64,000 nt of DNA from Paludibacterium sp. B53371 (GCF_018802765.1 NZ_CP069163.1:2986311-3050310); one strand, 5' to 3'; numbered from the stretch's first letter, positions 1 to 9,161 are shown. Numbers and translations: made by a program. The notes: generated by a model not told the origin, from the letters alone.

Positions 1-1730
1 TTCATGGTCTCGTCCAGTGCCGGGTGGGTTCCAGCGGCCTGCAAGGCCTTGTTCCACAGCGCACGCGCCTCATCCTGGCGACCGAGCGACCAGAGCACCT
101 CGCCATAGTGGGCCGCCACCTCCTGATCAGGCAGCAGACTGTAAGCACGGGACAGATACTGCAGTGACTCTTCGCTGCGCCCCAGCTTGAACAGTACCCA
201 GCCCATGCTGTCGATGATCATGGCGTTGTTGGGCTCGATACGCAGCGCACGGTTGATCAGACCATAAGCCTCCTGGTAACGGTTGGTGCGCGTTGTCAGG
301 ATATAGCCCAGGGCATTGAGGGCCTGCTGGTTTTCCGGCTGCAGTTTCAACACCTGGCGCAGATCGCGCTCGGCGGCGGCCGTATCCTGACGGGCATCCG
401 AGATCAGCGCCCGCTCATACAGCAGGTCAGGCCGCTTACCACTCTGTTTCAAGGCATCGCTGAGCATGGCATAGGCAAGATCGTAGCGCTTGGCCTCACG
501 GGCAATCTCGGCGCTGGCCAGCGTCAGTTGCAGCCGTTCCTCCGCCGAACTGCCCAGCCGCCCCAGTCGGGCGATGGCCTGGTCGGTCTGGCCGGCCTGG
601 GCCTCCAGATAAGCCTGCCTGACCTGGGCCGCCATGTACTGACTGCCCTTCGGGACTTGCAGATACCAGCGCGAAGCGGCCGCATTATCCCCCTGGGCTT
701 CAGCGATCTGCCCGAGCGAATAGGTCAGAAAGCCGGTATCCGGATAGTGCTCTGCCAACGCGGCCTCCAGATCGCGCCGGGCAGCCGGCAGGTCATTCAG
801 CTCGAAAGCAAGCAGACCGGTCGCATACAGCAGCTCCGGCTGGCGCGGGTATTGCGGCAACAATCGCTCGAAAGCCGCCCGGGCCTCGACAAACTGCTTC
901 TGCGACACCAGCAGGCGCGGATAGGCCATTTTCATTTCGAAGGAGGCCTCCGGGCGACGGGCCAGTTCCTTCTTCAGCAGGGCCAGGGCCGCGAGAGGCT
1001 GATCCTTGCGCAGCCGGTCGGCCAGCCAGGCGACGGGCAAATCCCATTTGGGCGCCAGCGTCGCAAGCCGATCCAGCTCCTGATCAACGACCTCTGTCTT
1101 GCCGCTGTCTGCCGCCGCAGTCAGCAGGGCAAACCGTGCTTCGGGCAGGTCGGGATAGTTCTTGGCCAGCGTATCGACCATGGCATAAGCCGCTGCCTTG
1201 TCTTTCTGCCCCGGCACCATACGTACCAATTGCTGGAAAACCGGCGAAGCCATGTCCGGCTGCCTGGCCAGCAACTCGTCGATCAGCCGCTGAGACTCAG
1301 TCAGCTTGCCGGTACGCAGGGTCACCACGATCAGTTGCTCCCGCGCACGCAGCGAGTCCGGATCTATCTGCAACCACAGTTGCAGGGCTTCGCTGGCGGT
1401 ATCCATATTGCCGGCCACCAGGGCAAATTGCGCCGCCCGCTCTGCCAGACGCGGATCCCGGGTCTGTTTCGCCAGTGTCAGTTCAGTCACGGAGGCAGAG
1501 GCTACGGCGCCGCGCTGGGCGGCAATTTCACTGGCCAGGACACCAAACAGCAACTCGGGGCTCAGGTCCATTTTCGGATAACGCGCCACCTCGCTGTCCG
1601 GGACACCGGCAGATGCCGATGCCGCGGAGCGGGCCATGGGCGCGGGCGCGGGGGGCTGGTTGACGGCACAAGCCGTCAACGAAGAAAGCAGAATCAGCAA
1701 CAGGGGGCGTTTTAGCGATTTCATCAGCAT
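1..1730 (-). CDS. TPR-repeat lipoprotein, 3' end beyond window
   Basis: Reading leftwards from ATG 1730, the frame stays open to the window edge, about 576 codons. The N-terminus is a lipoprotein signal: K/R-rich start, a run of Leu/Ile, then lipobox LTAC with Cys21. The rest is helical repeat sequence with typical tetratricopeptide pairs, for example around PENQQALNALGYIL and IDSMGWVLFKLGRSEESLQY near the C-terminal end. This is the TPR lipoprotein that often precedes lolB and ispE in Betaproteobacteria; those genes would lie outside the window to the left. Predicted to be an outer-membrane lipoprotein scaffold. The start is close to mutM, which is transcribed divergently. Specific role unknown. 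Confidence 0.85.
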   Translation of the reverse strand, partial: MLMKSLKRPLLLILLSSLTACAVNQPPAPAPMARSAASASAGVPDSEVARYPKMDLSPELLFGVLASEIAAQRGAVASASVTELTLAKQTRDPRLAERAAQFALVAGNMDTASEALQLWLQIDPDSLRAREQLIVVTLRTGKLTESQRLIDELLARQPDMASPVFQQLVRMVPGQKDKAAAYAMVDTLAKNYPDLPEARFALLTAAADSGKTEVVDQELDRLATLAPKWDLPVAWLADRLRKDQPLAALALLKKELARRPEASFEMKMAYPRLLVSQKQFVEARAAFERLLPQYPRQPELLYATGLLAFELNDLPAARRDLEAALAEHYPDTGFLTYSLGQIAEAQGDNAAASRWYLQVPKGSQYMAAQVRQAYLEAQAGQTDQAIARLGRLGSSAEERLQLTLASAEIAREAKRYDLAYAMLSDALKQSGKRPDLLYERALISDARQDTAAAERDLRQVLKLQPENQQALNALGYILTTRTNRYQEAYGLINRALRIEPNNAMIIDSMGWVLFKLGRSEESLQYLSRAYSLLPDQEVAAHYGEVLWSLGRQDEARALWNKALQAAGTHPALDETM

Positions 1731-1805
1731 GGAATCATTTTCTGGCGAATGGGTAGAATAACATGCGTAACGACCAACATTTCATTTTCTGGGGCCACTT
1801 CAGCC

Positions 1806-2621
1806 ATGCCCGAATTACCGGAAGTCGAGACCACCCGCCGCGGCGTCGAGCCCTGGCTGCTAGACCGAACCATCCACGATGTCGTGGTAAGGGAAGACCG
1901 CCTGCGCTGGCGGGTGCCACCACATCTTGCCGAGACCCTGCGCGGCCTGCGTGTGCGTGCCGTCGAGCGACGGGCAAAATACCTGTTGCTGCACTTTGAT
2001 ACCGGCTGCCTGCTGATCCACCTGGGCATGTCCGGCAGTCTGCGCATCGTCGACCCCGATGCGCCACCCGGCAAGCATGACCATCTGGACTTCATTCTCG
2101 ATGAGCGCCTGATGCGCTACCGCGACCCTCGCCGCTTCGGGGCCGTGTTGTGGCATGTCGGCCCGCTCGAATTCCACCCGCTGCTCAGGGATCTGGGGCC
2201 GGAGCCACTCGGTGACGGCTTTGACGGTGCCGCCCTGTTTGCTGCCACCCGCGGCAAACGCACGGCCATCAAACTGATGTTGATGAACAATCACGTGGTG
2301 GTCGGTGTGGGCAACATCTACGCCAACGAGGCCCTGTTCAGCGCAGGTATCCATCCCGCCCGCCAGGCCGGTGGCCTGTCGCGTGCCGAATGCGACAGCC
2401 TGGCCGCCATCATCAAGCAGACGCTGGCGCGCGCCATTCAGGCCGGCGGCAGCACCCTGCGCGATTTTGTCAGTGCCGAAGGCAAGCCGGGGTATTTTCA
2501 GCAGACCTACCAGGTTTATGATCGGGCCGGTCTGCCCTGCCCGCACTGCGCAACACCCATTTGCCATATCCGGCAAGGGCAAAGAAGTTCGTACTATTGC
2601 CCACAATGCCAACCATGCTAG
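1806..2621 (+). CDS. mutM: formamidopyrimidine-DNA glycosylase
   Basis: 271 residues starting MPELPEVETTRRG, the invariant Fpg N-terminus in which Pro2 is the catalytic nucleophile and Glu3 the general acid. An in-frame ATG at 1749 is rejected because processed Pro2 is required for chemistry. The C-terminus carries the CxxC-x16-CxxC type zinc finger (CPHC ... CPQC). The enzyme excises 8-oxoguanine and other oxidised purines and nicks the abasic site. It runs divergently from the TPR lipoprotein and is followed 39 nt later by plsC on the same strand. Confidence 0.97.
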   Translation: MPELPEVETTRRGVEPWLLDRTIHDVVVREDRLRWRVPPHLAETLRGLRVRAVERRAKYLLLHFDTGCLLIHLGMSGSLRIVDPDAPPGKHDHLDFILDERLMRYRDPRRFGAVLWHVGPLEFHPLLRDLGPEPLGDGFDGAALFAATRGKRTAIKLMLMNNHVVVGVGNIYANEALFSAGIHPARQAGGLSRAECDSLAAIIKQTLARAIQAGGSTLRDFVSAEGKPGYFQQTYQVYDRAGLPCPHCATPICHIRQGQRSSYYCPQCQPC

Positions 2622-2660
2622 AGTGGCGCATCATTTGCCGAACCAACTGATCGTACTGCC

Positions 2661-3491
2661 TTGAAGACCACCCTGCCCCACACCGCCCTTCCGACCCGGC
2701 TGCTGCGCCTGAGCTGCATGGCCTGGCGTTTTCTCACCGGTTTCTCGCTGCTGACCTTCCGCTATCAAAGCCTGTCACGCGAGCAGCAAACCCTGATTAC
2801 CCGCCGTTGGTGCCGACAGTTCCTGCGTGCACTCGGGCTGGAACTGAAAGTCAGCGGGCAGGTGCCGCAGGGTTTTCCGGGCAATACCCTGCTGGTCTCC
2901 AACCATGTTTCCTGGCTGGACATCATTGCCCTGGCCGCCTGTACCCCGCCGCGCTTCGTCGCCAAGATGGAAATCCGCCACTGGCCGATCGTCGGCTGGA
3001 TGGTCGCCCGGGGCGGCACCCTGTTCATTGATCGCAGCAACCGGCGCGATGCCGGCAGGGTGAACCAGATCATGGCGGCGTCCCTCCGTCAGGGTGACTG
3101 CCTGTGCGTTTTCCCGGAAGGGACGACCACCACCGGACATCACATGCTGCCGTTCAAGTCCTCGCTGTTCGAATCCGCCATCCTGGCCGGCAGCACGGTA
3201 CAACCCGTGTCGCTGCGCTACCTGGACGAACAGGGCAATCTCACCAGCGCACCGGCCTATGCCGGCGATACCACCTTCTGGCAGAGCCTGTGCCGCATGC
3301 TGAAGCTGCGCCGGATCACGGTCGAGCTGCACTACGGCCAGCCCCTGGTCAGCGGTCAGGAGCCGCTGCTGACCCGTTTCGAGCTGGCCGAAGCGGCCCG
3401 TCACGACATTGCCGCGAACCTCAAGCAATTGCCTGATACGCCTGACACTCAAGCGAAAACAGCTGACGATCCTCAAGTCGAAGTGCGGTAA
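2661..3491 (+). CDS. plsC: 1-acyl-sn-glycerol-3-phosphate acyltransferase
   Basis: 276 residues from TTG 2661; an internal ATG at 2718 is possible but would remove sequence before the first hydrophobic segment. PlsC motifs are clear: NHVSWLD (the HX4D catalytic motif, residues about 80-86), a second block with FVAKMEIRHWPIVGW, and FPEGTTT (substrate-binding motif III). It acylates lysophosphatidic acid at the inner membrane, the second acyl step in phospholipid synthesis. Its last 71 nt overlap the 3' end of apaH on the other strand. The hydrophilic C-terminal tail (TPDTQAKTADDPQVEVR) is the overlapped part and looks unconstrained. Confidence 0.92.
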   Translation: MKTTLPHTALPTRLLRLSCMAWRFLTGFSLLTFRYQSLSREQQTLITRRWCRQFLRALGLELKVSGQVPQGFPGNTLLVSNHVSWLDIIALAACTPPRFVAKMEIRHWPIVGWMVARGGTLFIDRSNRRDAGRVNQIMAASLRQGDCLCVFPEGTTTTGHHMLPFKSSLFESAILAGSTVQPVSLRYLDEQGNLTSAPAYAGDTTFWQSLCRMLKLRRITVELHYGQPLVSGQEPLLTRFELAEAARHDIAANLKQLPDTPDTQAKTADDPQVEVR

Positions 3492-4239
3492 GGCTGCCCC
3501 CCCACAGGCAGCCAGTATCGATCGCCAGGATCTCGTCGGTCACGAACAGCCCCAGCGCAGACCAGTGTCCACAGATGATCGGCGTCCCCTGGCTGCGGCG
3601 TCGCTCTACGGCAAACCAGGGCATCAGGTTGGCCGGTGCATCGGCCAGTTCACCCTTGAATGACAAGTCGATTTCCCCATCCCGCGTCACCAGACGCATG
3701 CGCGTCATGGCATTGACGATCAGCCGCAGGCGTTCGACACCGCGCAACTCCTCACTCCAGCGCGTCGGCTTGTTGCCGTAGAGTCTGGCGAGGAACTCGC
3801 GATACCCCGGGCCGGCCAGCTCGTTCTCCACCTCTTCGGCCAGATCCAGCGCCCGATCGATGGTCCACTCCGGCAGCAGGCCGGCATGCACCATGGCATA
3901 GCCGTCGCCGGCAATCATCAGCGGCTGGCAACGCAGCCAGTCGAGCAGGACCTTGCCGTCTGCCGCATGCAGGATATCCAGAATGGTGTCGCTGGCATGC
4001 ACCTTGCCAAACCCTTCCGAGACCGCCAGCAGATGCAGATCATGATTGCCCAGCACCGTCTGCACGCAATCCTGATGACGATAGACCCAGCGCAGCACCT
4101 CGAGAGATTCCGGACCGCGGTTGACCAGATCGCCCGTCAGCCACAAGGTGTCTTTGCCCGGATTAAAGTCGATCTTGCGCAGCAGTTGCTGAAAGGGCGC
4201 AAAACAGCCCTGGATATCACCGATTGCATAGCTGGCCAT
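3421..4239 (-). CDS. apaH: bis(5'-nucleosyl)-tetraphosphatase (symmetrical)
   Basis: 272 residues starting MASYAIGDIQGCF. ATG 4239 is chosen over ATG 4254 because AGGAG lies about 7 nt upstream of it. Calcineurin-type metallophosphatase motifs are present: GDIQGCF, GDLVNRGPESLE and GNHDLHLL, with the later His ligands in CGHWSALG. It hydrolyses Ap4A to 2 ADP. Tail-to-tail with plsC with an overlap of 71 nt. Confidence 0.95.
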   Translation of the reverse strand: MASYAIGDIQGCFAPFQQLLRKIDFNPGKDTLWLTGDLVNRGPESLEVLRWVYRHQDCVQTVLGNHDLHLLAVSEGFGKVHASDTILDILHAADGKVLLDWLRCQPLMIAGDGYAMVHAGLLPEWTIDRALDLAEEVENELAGPGYREFLARLYGNKPTRWSEELRGVERLRLIVNAMTRMRLVTRDGEIDLSFKGELADAPANLMPWFAVERRRSQGTPIICGHWSALGLFVTDEILAIDTGCLWGGSLTALRLEDRQLFSLECQAYQAIA

Positions 4240-4429
4240 GGTCAAGCTCCTCATTCTGGCGGCTCGCTGCCGCGCGAACCGTACGAAGTGACATGATACC
4301 CCATGCTACAATGGACTTTCTGCGTTACCGATTTATTCCAGCAAGCAAAATAATTCCCGGGCTTGCGCTTAGGCGCCCGGAGCTGGCCAGCCTGCCAGTC
4401 ATCGTCCGTCTGGCTTCGACCGAGAGACC

Positions 4430-6436
4430 ATGTCCCTGACCCAACTGAACACGCCGCAACGCGATGCGATTCATTACCTTGACGGCCCCCTGCTGGTCCT
4501 GGCGGGAGCCGGCAGCGGCAAGACCCGCGTCATCACCTTCAAGATTGCGCACTTGATCCGTCATGCCGGCATCAGCGCGCGCAATATTGCGGCCATCACC
4601 TTCACCAACAAAGCCGCGCGCGAAATGCTGGAGCGCATCGGCAAGCTGATGAACCCTGGCGAAATCCGCGGCCTGACCGTCTCGACCTTCCACTCGCTCG
4701 GCATGCAGATGTTGCGCCAGGAAGCACCGCACCTCGGCTACAAGCCACAGTTTTCCATCCTCGACGCCTTCGATGCCGGCAAGATCATCTCGGACATCCT
4801 GCTCACCACGCACAAAGAAGAAGTGCGCAAGGTGCAGACCCAGATCTCCCTGTGGAAAAACGATTTCAAGGACCCGCAGGAAGTGCTGTTCGCGGCAGAG
4901 ACCGAATTCGACAACGTCTGTGCCAGGACTTACCTCGCCTATCAGGACACGCTGGCCGCCTACCAGGCGATGGACTTCGACGACCTGATCCGCCTGCCGG
5001 TCCAGTTGTTGCGCACCAACCCGGAAGTCCTGGAGCGCTGGCAAAACAAGCTGCGCTACTTGCTGATCGACGAATACCAGGACACCAATACCTGCCAGTA
5101 CCAGATGGTCAAGCTGCTCACCGGCGTGCGCGGCATGTTCACTGCCGTGGGGGACGACGATCAGTCCATCTACGCCTGGCGCGGCGCCAACATGGAAAAC
5201 CTGCGGCTGCTGCAGCACGATTTCCCGCGCCTGAACATCATCAAGCTGGAGCAAAACTACCGCTCTACCGCGCGCATCCTGCGCGCGGCCAACAGTGTGA
5301 TCGCCAACAACCCCAAGCTGTTCGAGAAGCAATTGTGGAGCGAACTGGGCCTGGGCGAGCCGATCCATGTCGTGCAGTGCAAGGATGAAGAGCACGAAGC
5401 CGAAGTGGTGGTACAGCGCCTGCTGGCACACAAGTTCGAGCACCGTACGTCGTTCAAGGACTATGCCATCCTGTACCGCGGCAACTATCAGGCACGCATC
5501 TTCGAACAGGCACTGCGCAACCAGCGCATCCCTTATCAGATGTCGGGCGGCCAGTCCTTCTTCGACAAGCCGGAAATCAAGGATGTGATCGCCTACATGC
5601 GGCTGATCACCAACCCGGATGACGATCCGGCCTTCATCCGCGCCCTCACCACCCCGCGGCGCGGCGTCGGTGCCGGTACGCTGGAAAAACTCGGCAGCTA
5701 TGCCGGACAGCGTCAGAAGAGCCTGTTTGCCGCGGCCCATGAAGAAGGCTTCCAGCATCAGGTGCAGGCGGCCCAGCTCGACCCCTTGCTCGATTTCTGT
5801 CGCTTCATCGTCAATCTGCAGTATCGGGCCAGCCGCGAGCCGGCCGGCCCGCTGGCACAGGAAATGCTGCAGGCCATTGGCTATGAGGCCTGGCTCTATG
5901 ACAGTGAAGAACCCCGTCCGGCGGAAAGCAAATGGAAAAACGTCATGGACATGGTGGCCTGGCTTACCAAAAAAGGGGAAGAGGACGGCAAGTCGCTCAT
6001 CGACCTGACCCAGACCATTGCGCTGATCACCATGCTGGAAGGCCGCGAAGAAGGCGAGGTGGATGCGGTCAAGATGTCCACCCTGCACGCCTCCAAAGGC
6101 CTGGAGTATCCGCATGTGTTTCTGGTCGGGGTGGAAGAAGGCATCCTGCCGCACCAGGAGTCCGTGGATAACGGCATGATCGAAGAAGAACGCCGGCTGA
6201 TGTACGTCGGCATTACCCGGGCGCAGCGCAGCCTGACCCTCAGCTACTGCGTCAAGCGCCGCCGTGCGGGGGAGTGGCTGTTCGTCGATCCCTCACGCTT
6301 CATCGACGAAATTGATCCGCAAGACATCAAGCACTTCGGCCGGCCGGGGGCCGAACCACTGGTCAGCCGCAGCGAGGGCAAGGCCAGACTGGCCAACCTC
6401 AGCGCCATGCTGGGCGCCAAGACCAGCAAGGAATAA
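4430..6436 (+). CDS. rep: ATP-dependent DNA helicase Rep
   Basis: 668 residues, close to the usual Rep length of about 670. SF1A helicase motifs occur in order: Walker A AGAGSGKTR (residues about 24-32), TFTNKAAREM, DEYQDTN (motif II), GDDDQSIYAWRGA (motif III), LEQNYRST (motif IV), MSTLHASKGLEYPHVFLVG (motif V) and YVGITRAQ (motif VI). A 3'-5' helicase that clears protein roadblocks and restarts replication forks. It is a single gene ending at a bidirectional terminator. Confidence 0.95.
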   Translation: MSLTQLNTPQRDAIHYLDGPLLVLAGAGSGKTRVITFKIAHLIRHAGISARNIAAITFTNKAAREMLERIGKLMNPGEIRGLTVSTFHSLGMQMLRQEAPHLGYKPQFSILDAFDAGKIISDILLTTHKEEVRKVQTQISLWKNDFKDPQEVLFAAETEFDNVCARTYLAYQDTLAAYQAMDFDDLIRLPVQLLRTNPEVLERWQNKLRYLLIDEYQDTNTCQYQMVKLLTGVRGMFTAVGDDDQSIYAWRGANMENLRLLQHDFPRLNIIKLEQNYRSTARILRAANSVIANNPKLFEKQLWSELGLGEPIHVVQCKDEEHEAEVVVQRLLAHKFEHRTSFKDYAILYRGNYQARIFEQALRNQRIPYQMSGGQSFFDKPEIKDVIAYMRLITNPDDDPAFIRALTTPRRGVGAGTLEKLGSYAGQRQKSLFAAAHEEGFQHQVQAAQLDPLLDFCRFIVNLQYRASREPAGPLAQEMLQAIGYEAWLYDSEEPRPAESKWKNVMDMVAWLTKKGEEDGKSLIDLTQTIALITMLEGREEGEVDAVKMSTLHASKGLEYPHVFLVGVEEGILPHQESVDNGMIEEERRLMYVGITRAQRSLTLSYCVKRRRAGEWLFVDPSRFIDEIDPQDIKHFGRPGAEPLVSRSEGKARLANLSAMLGAKTSKE

Positions 6437-6450
6437 TCCTGCACAAACAA

Positions 6451-6474
6451 AAAGCCGCCCGAAGGCGGCTTTTC
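6451..6474. terminator. bidirectional Rho-independent terminator
   Basis: Perfect 9-bp stem AAAGCCGCC / GGCGGCTTT with loop CGAA. It sits between rep and the convergent peptidase gene, and flanking A and T runs let it act on both strands. Confidence 0.9.
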
Positions 6475-6494
6475 AACCTGCTGAACCTGCTTGA

Positions 6495-7961
6495 TCAGGC
6501 ACCGTGGAACAGATACATGGCGTTCACGTCGATGGCCATTTGCGTCAGGATGTCGTTGCTCAATTGCTCGGTCAATGCATCCACCTGGCTGACGGTCTTG
6601 TCGGTAAAGGCGTCCAGCAGCTTCTGAGCCTGTTTCGGGCTCTTGGCATAAGCCTTCACGTACTCCTTCTCGAACGCCACCTGTTGTTGCTGAATGGAAG
6701 TATTCAGCTTGGCAAAGGCGCTTTCCACCATCGGCCCATACTTCGGGAAGTTCTGCATGGCCAGCGTTTGCAGCTTGTGGAGCTTCCACCAGGCCGACTT
6801 GCTGTCAGCATGGTCGGTATTGTCCTGATAAGCGGCCGGAATCTTGGCCCCTTGATAGAACGGGACATAGATGCTCAGCGTGGTCATGCCCAGCGCCAGA
6901 TACTCAACGTTGGCAATCGGCAGCGGCAGATTGGCCCGTTGTTGCAGCACATGCGATTCCTGGGCACGGAATACCGAGATCGGACGATACTTCGACTTCG
7001 GATTCTGCGTCATGTACGGCTCGTTCGGCGTGCCCTGATAATGGTTCTGCAGCGCGCTTTCCACATCCGTCACCGACAGCTTGTGCTCAGGCGTCAGGAA
7101 CACCGGTGCCTTGCCATCCTTGAAGCTTTCATTCTTCAGGCTCGGGTTGTAGATGCCCTGTACCGTCCACACACGGTTGTAGTTGTAGTAGACGTTGCTC
7201 GGACCATCTTCAGTGAAGGCGGCGAAGAAGTCGAACTTGCCATCGGTACGCGGCTTGGCCAGACCATTCTTCACGGCAAAGTCCGCCAGCCCCTTGGAGG
7301 ACATCACGTTGGCCTTGTCGTTCAGGTCGATTTCACGCAGACGGCCCTGATTGGCCGACACGAAGTACATATTGTCCGGAATGCGTACCGCCACCCACTG
7401 GTGACCGCCAGCGTTCTCGAGATACCAGGCTTCCTTCTGATCGGCAAACGCAATGCCGAAGCCCTCGCCAGAACCCTGGGTTTCAATGATCTTGCCCAGC
7501 AGCTCGACACCCTGACGGGCCGATTTGATCTGCGGCAGCAGGATGCTGGTCACTTCACTTTCCGTCAGGCCGGTCTTGTCCAGATAGGGGTCGACCTTCA
7601 GCGTCGCCTCATTGCTGTAGATGGTTTCGGTGGCGGACATCGACACGCCGGCCGAATTGAAACCGGCTTCTTCATAAGACTGGCTCTTGCCGTCAAAGTC
7701 GGGCAGACCGGTGTAGCTCATCAGATGATCCGGCATCTGATAGGTGAATTGGGATTGTACCGACTTGAACAGGAAGCCCTTCTTCAGTGCTTCGTGCTTG
7801 ATGAAGTGGATAGGGTGGTTACCCGCGCCGGAATCCACGTTGCGCCCGATCAGGATCGAACCATCGGCAGAGGCATTCTTGCCGACAATGATCGTGGTAC
7901 AAGCAAAGGTCGAAGCGCAGGACAGACCGATAACGGCCAGGGCAATTTTCTTCAACATCAT
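6495..7961 (-). CDS. secreted C69-family dipeptidase
   Basis: 488 residues from ATG 7961, which has GGGAG about 10 nt upstream; earlier in-frame ATGs have none. Signal peptide MMLKKIALAVIGLSCASTFA is followed directly by CTTIIVGKNAS. Cys21, exposed by cleavage, matches the N-terminal nucleophile of the C69 (PepD-like) Ntn-hydrolases. GRNVD and further C69 blocks such as ENAGGHQWVAVRIPDN follow. Expected to release dipeptides or hydrolyse amides in the periplasm or outside the cell. It is monocistronic, converging on rep. Substrate not determinable from sequence. Confidence 0.88.
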   Translation of the reverse strand: MMLKKIALAVIGLSCASTFACTTIIVGKNASADGSILIGRNVDSGAGNHPIHFIKHEALKKGFLFKSVQSQFTYQMPDHLMSYTGLPDFDGKSQSYEEAGFNSAGVSMSATETIYSNEATLKVDPYLDKTGLTESEVTSILLPQIKSARQGVELLGKIIETQGSGEGFGIAFADQKEAWYLENAGGHQWVAVRIPDNMYFVSANQGRLREIDLNDKANVMSSKGLADFAVKNGLAKPRTDGKFDFFAAFTEDGPSNVYYNYNRVWTVQGIYNPSLKNESFKDGKAPVFLTPEHKLSVTDVESALQNHYQGTPNEPYMTQNPKSKYRPISVFRAQESHVLQQRANLPLPIANVEYLALGMTTLSIYVPFYQGAKIPAAYQDNTDHADSKSAWWKLHKLQTLAMQNFPKYGPMVESAFAKLNTSIQQQQVAFEKEYVKAYAKSPKQAQKLLDAFTDKTVSQVDALTEQLSNDILTQMAIDVNAMYLFHGA

Positions 7962-8155
7962 GACAAATTCGCTCCCAAACGATTGGACGATCAAGCATAA
8001 TCCCGTCCGGCCGACAATCATTAACAAATAAGCAGATACTTAATTTAAGTCATGAAACTTGAACGAAATGATGGCTGTTCGCGTCTGTCAGTCCTAGAAT
8101 CGAAGCCCCTGGCGTCTTGCTGAAGCACGATTTGATCGAATCCTGTCCGCGAGAC

Positions 8156-8183
8156 AAAAAAAATGGCGTCCGTGCGGACGCCA
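8156..8183 (-). terminator. strong Rho-independent terminator, minus strand
   Basis: On the minus strand GGCGTCC-GTGC-GGACGCC-type stem (9 bp counting flanking pairs) followed by eight T residues. It lies about 190 nt beyond the cytochrome c5 stop codon, so it ends either a long 3' UTR or a separate small RNA. Confidence 0.85.
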
Positions 8184-8300
8184 GTACAAGAATGAGGAAC
8201 ATCTCTGGGTAGGGTAAGTCCACCGGGAATCACCCTAGCCGAACTAGACAGGAAACCTGGGAGCGAAACGGCGGTTCCTGCGTCATTCAGGCCAGTCATA
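8156..8300 (-). ncRNA. candidate small RNA upstream of terminator
   Basis: The roughly 190 nt between the cytochrome c5 stop (8373) and the terminator hold no convincing ORF but pair well when read on the minus strand. TAGGGT pairs with ACCCTA, and AGGAA with TTCCT. A C/U-rich single-stranded tract GUUCCUCAUUCUUGU, with UUCCUC complementary to a Shine-Dalgarno sequence, stands just before the terminator stem. This is the usual layout of an Hfq-type trans-acting sRNA, either independently transcribed or cut from the 3' UTR. The 5' end is a guess, and I do not recognise an Rfam family. Confidence 0.35.
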
Positions 8301-8336
8301 CGTACCCATGATGCCGGATGCCCCCTGTCCCGACAC

Positions 8337-8352
8337 CTGTCCTTTCAGACAG
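8337..8352. promoter_or_regulatory. imperfect lux-type inverted repeat
   Basis: CTGTCC-TTTC-AGACAG differs by one base from the CTGNCC-N4-GGNCAG consensus of CviR sites. It lies between the cytochrome c5 stop and the candidate sRNA. It could equally be a simple hairpin at the 3' end of the cytochrome message. Confidence 0.25.
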
Positions 8353-8372
8353 GCGCCGAACAGCAGGCCAGA

Positions 8373-9119
8373 TTACTTCGAATTGTTCACCATGTATTCG
8401 ATGGCCGAACGGAACTCGGCATCGCTGCCGGTATAGCCCCCCTTCGGCGGCATGGCATTCAGACCCTTGGTGGCGATCTTCTGCACTTCATCCAGACCCG
8501 GCTTCAGACGAACCGCCCAGGCAGCCTTGTCGCCGAACTTCGGTGCACCGGAGACCCCGGCCTGATGACAGGCGATACAAACCGACTCATAGATTTTCTT
8601 GCCGGTCACATTCGGATCGATGGCGGCCGTCGCTGCGGCGCCACTGGCATCCGACTTCGGCTCGGCAAACTTGGCACCGCCGGCATTGGCCATATAAGCC
8701 ACGGCACGGCCCACCTCGTCATCGGTCAGCGTGGTGTTGCCGCCCTTGGCCGGCATGGCATTAAACCCTCCCAGCGCATGCTTCAGCAGCGTGTCATAGC
8801 CCTTGGCGATACGCGCCCCCCAGGCCCCGGCATCCCCAAACTTCGGCGAGCCAAGCAAACCAGCGCCGTGACAACTGATACAGACGGCCTGATAAACCTG
8901 CTGTCCGCTGCGGCTGCCCGGCTGGCCATCACTGGCCACCGAGTCCCCTACCGGCTTCAGGCGAGCGGCAACGGCCTCATTGGTCATGACCTCGGCGTCC
9001 ACGTTGAAACCGCTGGTGGCCAACTTGGCCAGCAGAGTGATTGCTACGACAAGGAATACGACGACGCCGACCAGGACTTTGACGATCTGCCCCGTGGCCA
9101 TTCCGTTTTCATTGCTCAT
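8373..9119 (-). CDS. membrane-anchored di-heme cytochrome c5
   Basis: 248 residues from ATG 9119 (GAGG upstream); the frame runs further upstream but without a ribosome site. An N-terminal membrane anchor (residues about 12-33) is followed by two class-I cytochrome domains. Haem sites are CISCH (80-84) and CIACH (181-185), each with a distal Met in NAMPAKGG (Met122) and NAMPPKGG (Met223). This two-domain, anchored arrangement is that of neisserial cytochrome c5, which passes electrons from bc1 to terminal oxidase or nitrite reductase in the periplasm. It has its own consensus promoter upstream. Confidence 0.9.
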   Translation of the reverse strand: MSNENGMATGQIVKVLVGVVVFLVVAITLLAKLATSGFNVDAEVMTNEAVAARLKPVGDSVASDGQPGSRSGQQVYQAVCISCHGAGLLGSPKFGDAGAWGARIAKGYDTLLKHALGGFNAMPAKGGNTTLTDDEVGRAVAYMANAGGAKFAEPKSDASGAAATAAIDPNVTGKKIYESVCIACHQAGVSGAPKFGDKAAWAVRLKPGLDEVQKIATKGLNAMPPKGGYTGSDAEFRSAIEYMVNNSK

Positions 9120-9161
9120 TCGCGCCTCGCCTGAAAAATAATGACATTTAATAATTAGCCG

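Noticed and set aside
528-1715. 395-codon plus-strand frame opposite the TPR lipoprotein
   Set aside because: Antisense shadow of the TPR gene; Gln/Arg/Leu-rich composition and no ribosome site.
4325-6154. 609-codon minus-strand frame opposite rep
   Set aside because: His/Gln/Val-rich mirror of the helicase gene, without domain features.
8045-8299. 84-codon minus-strand frame covering the candidate sRNA
   Set aside because: It runs straight through the terminator at 8156-8183 and lacks coding character.
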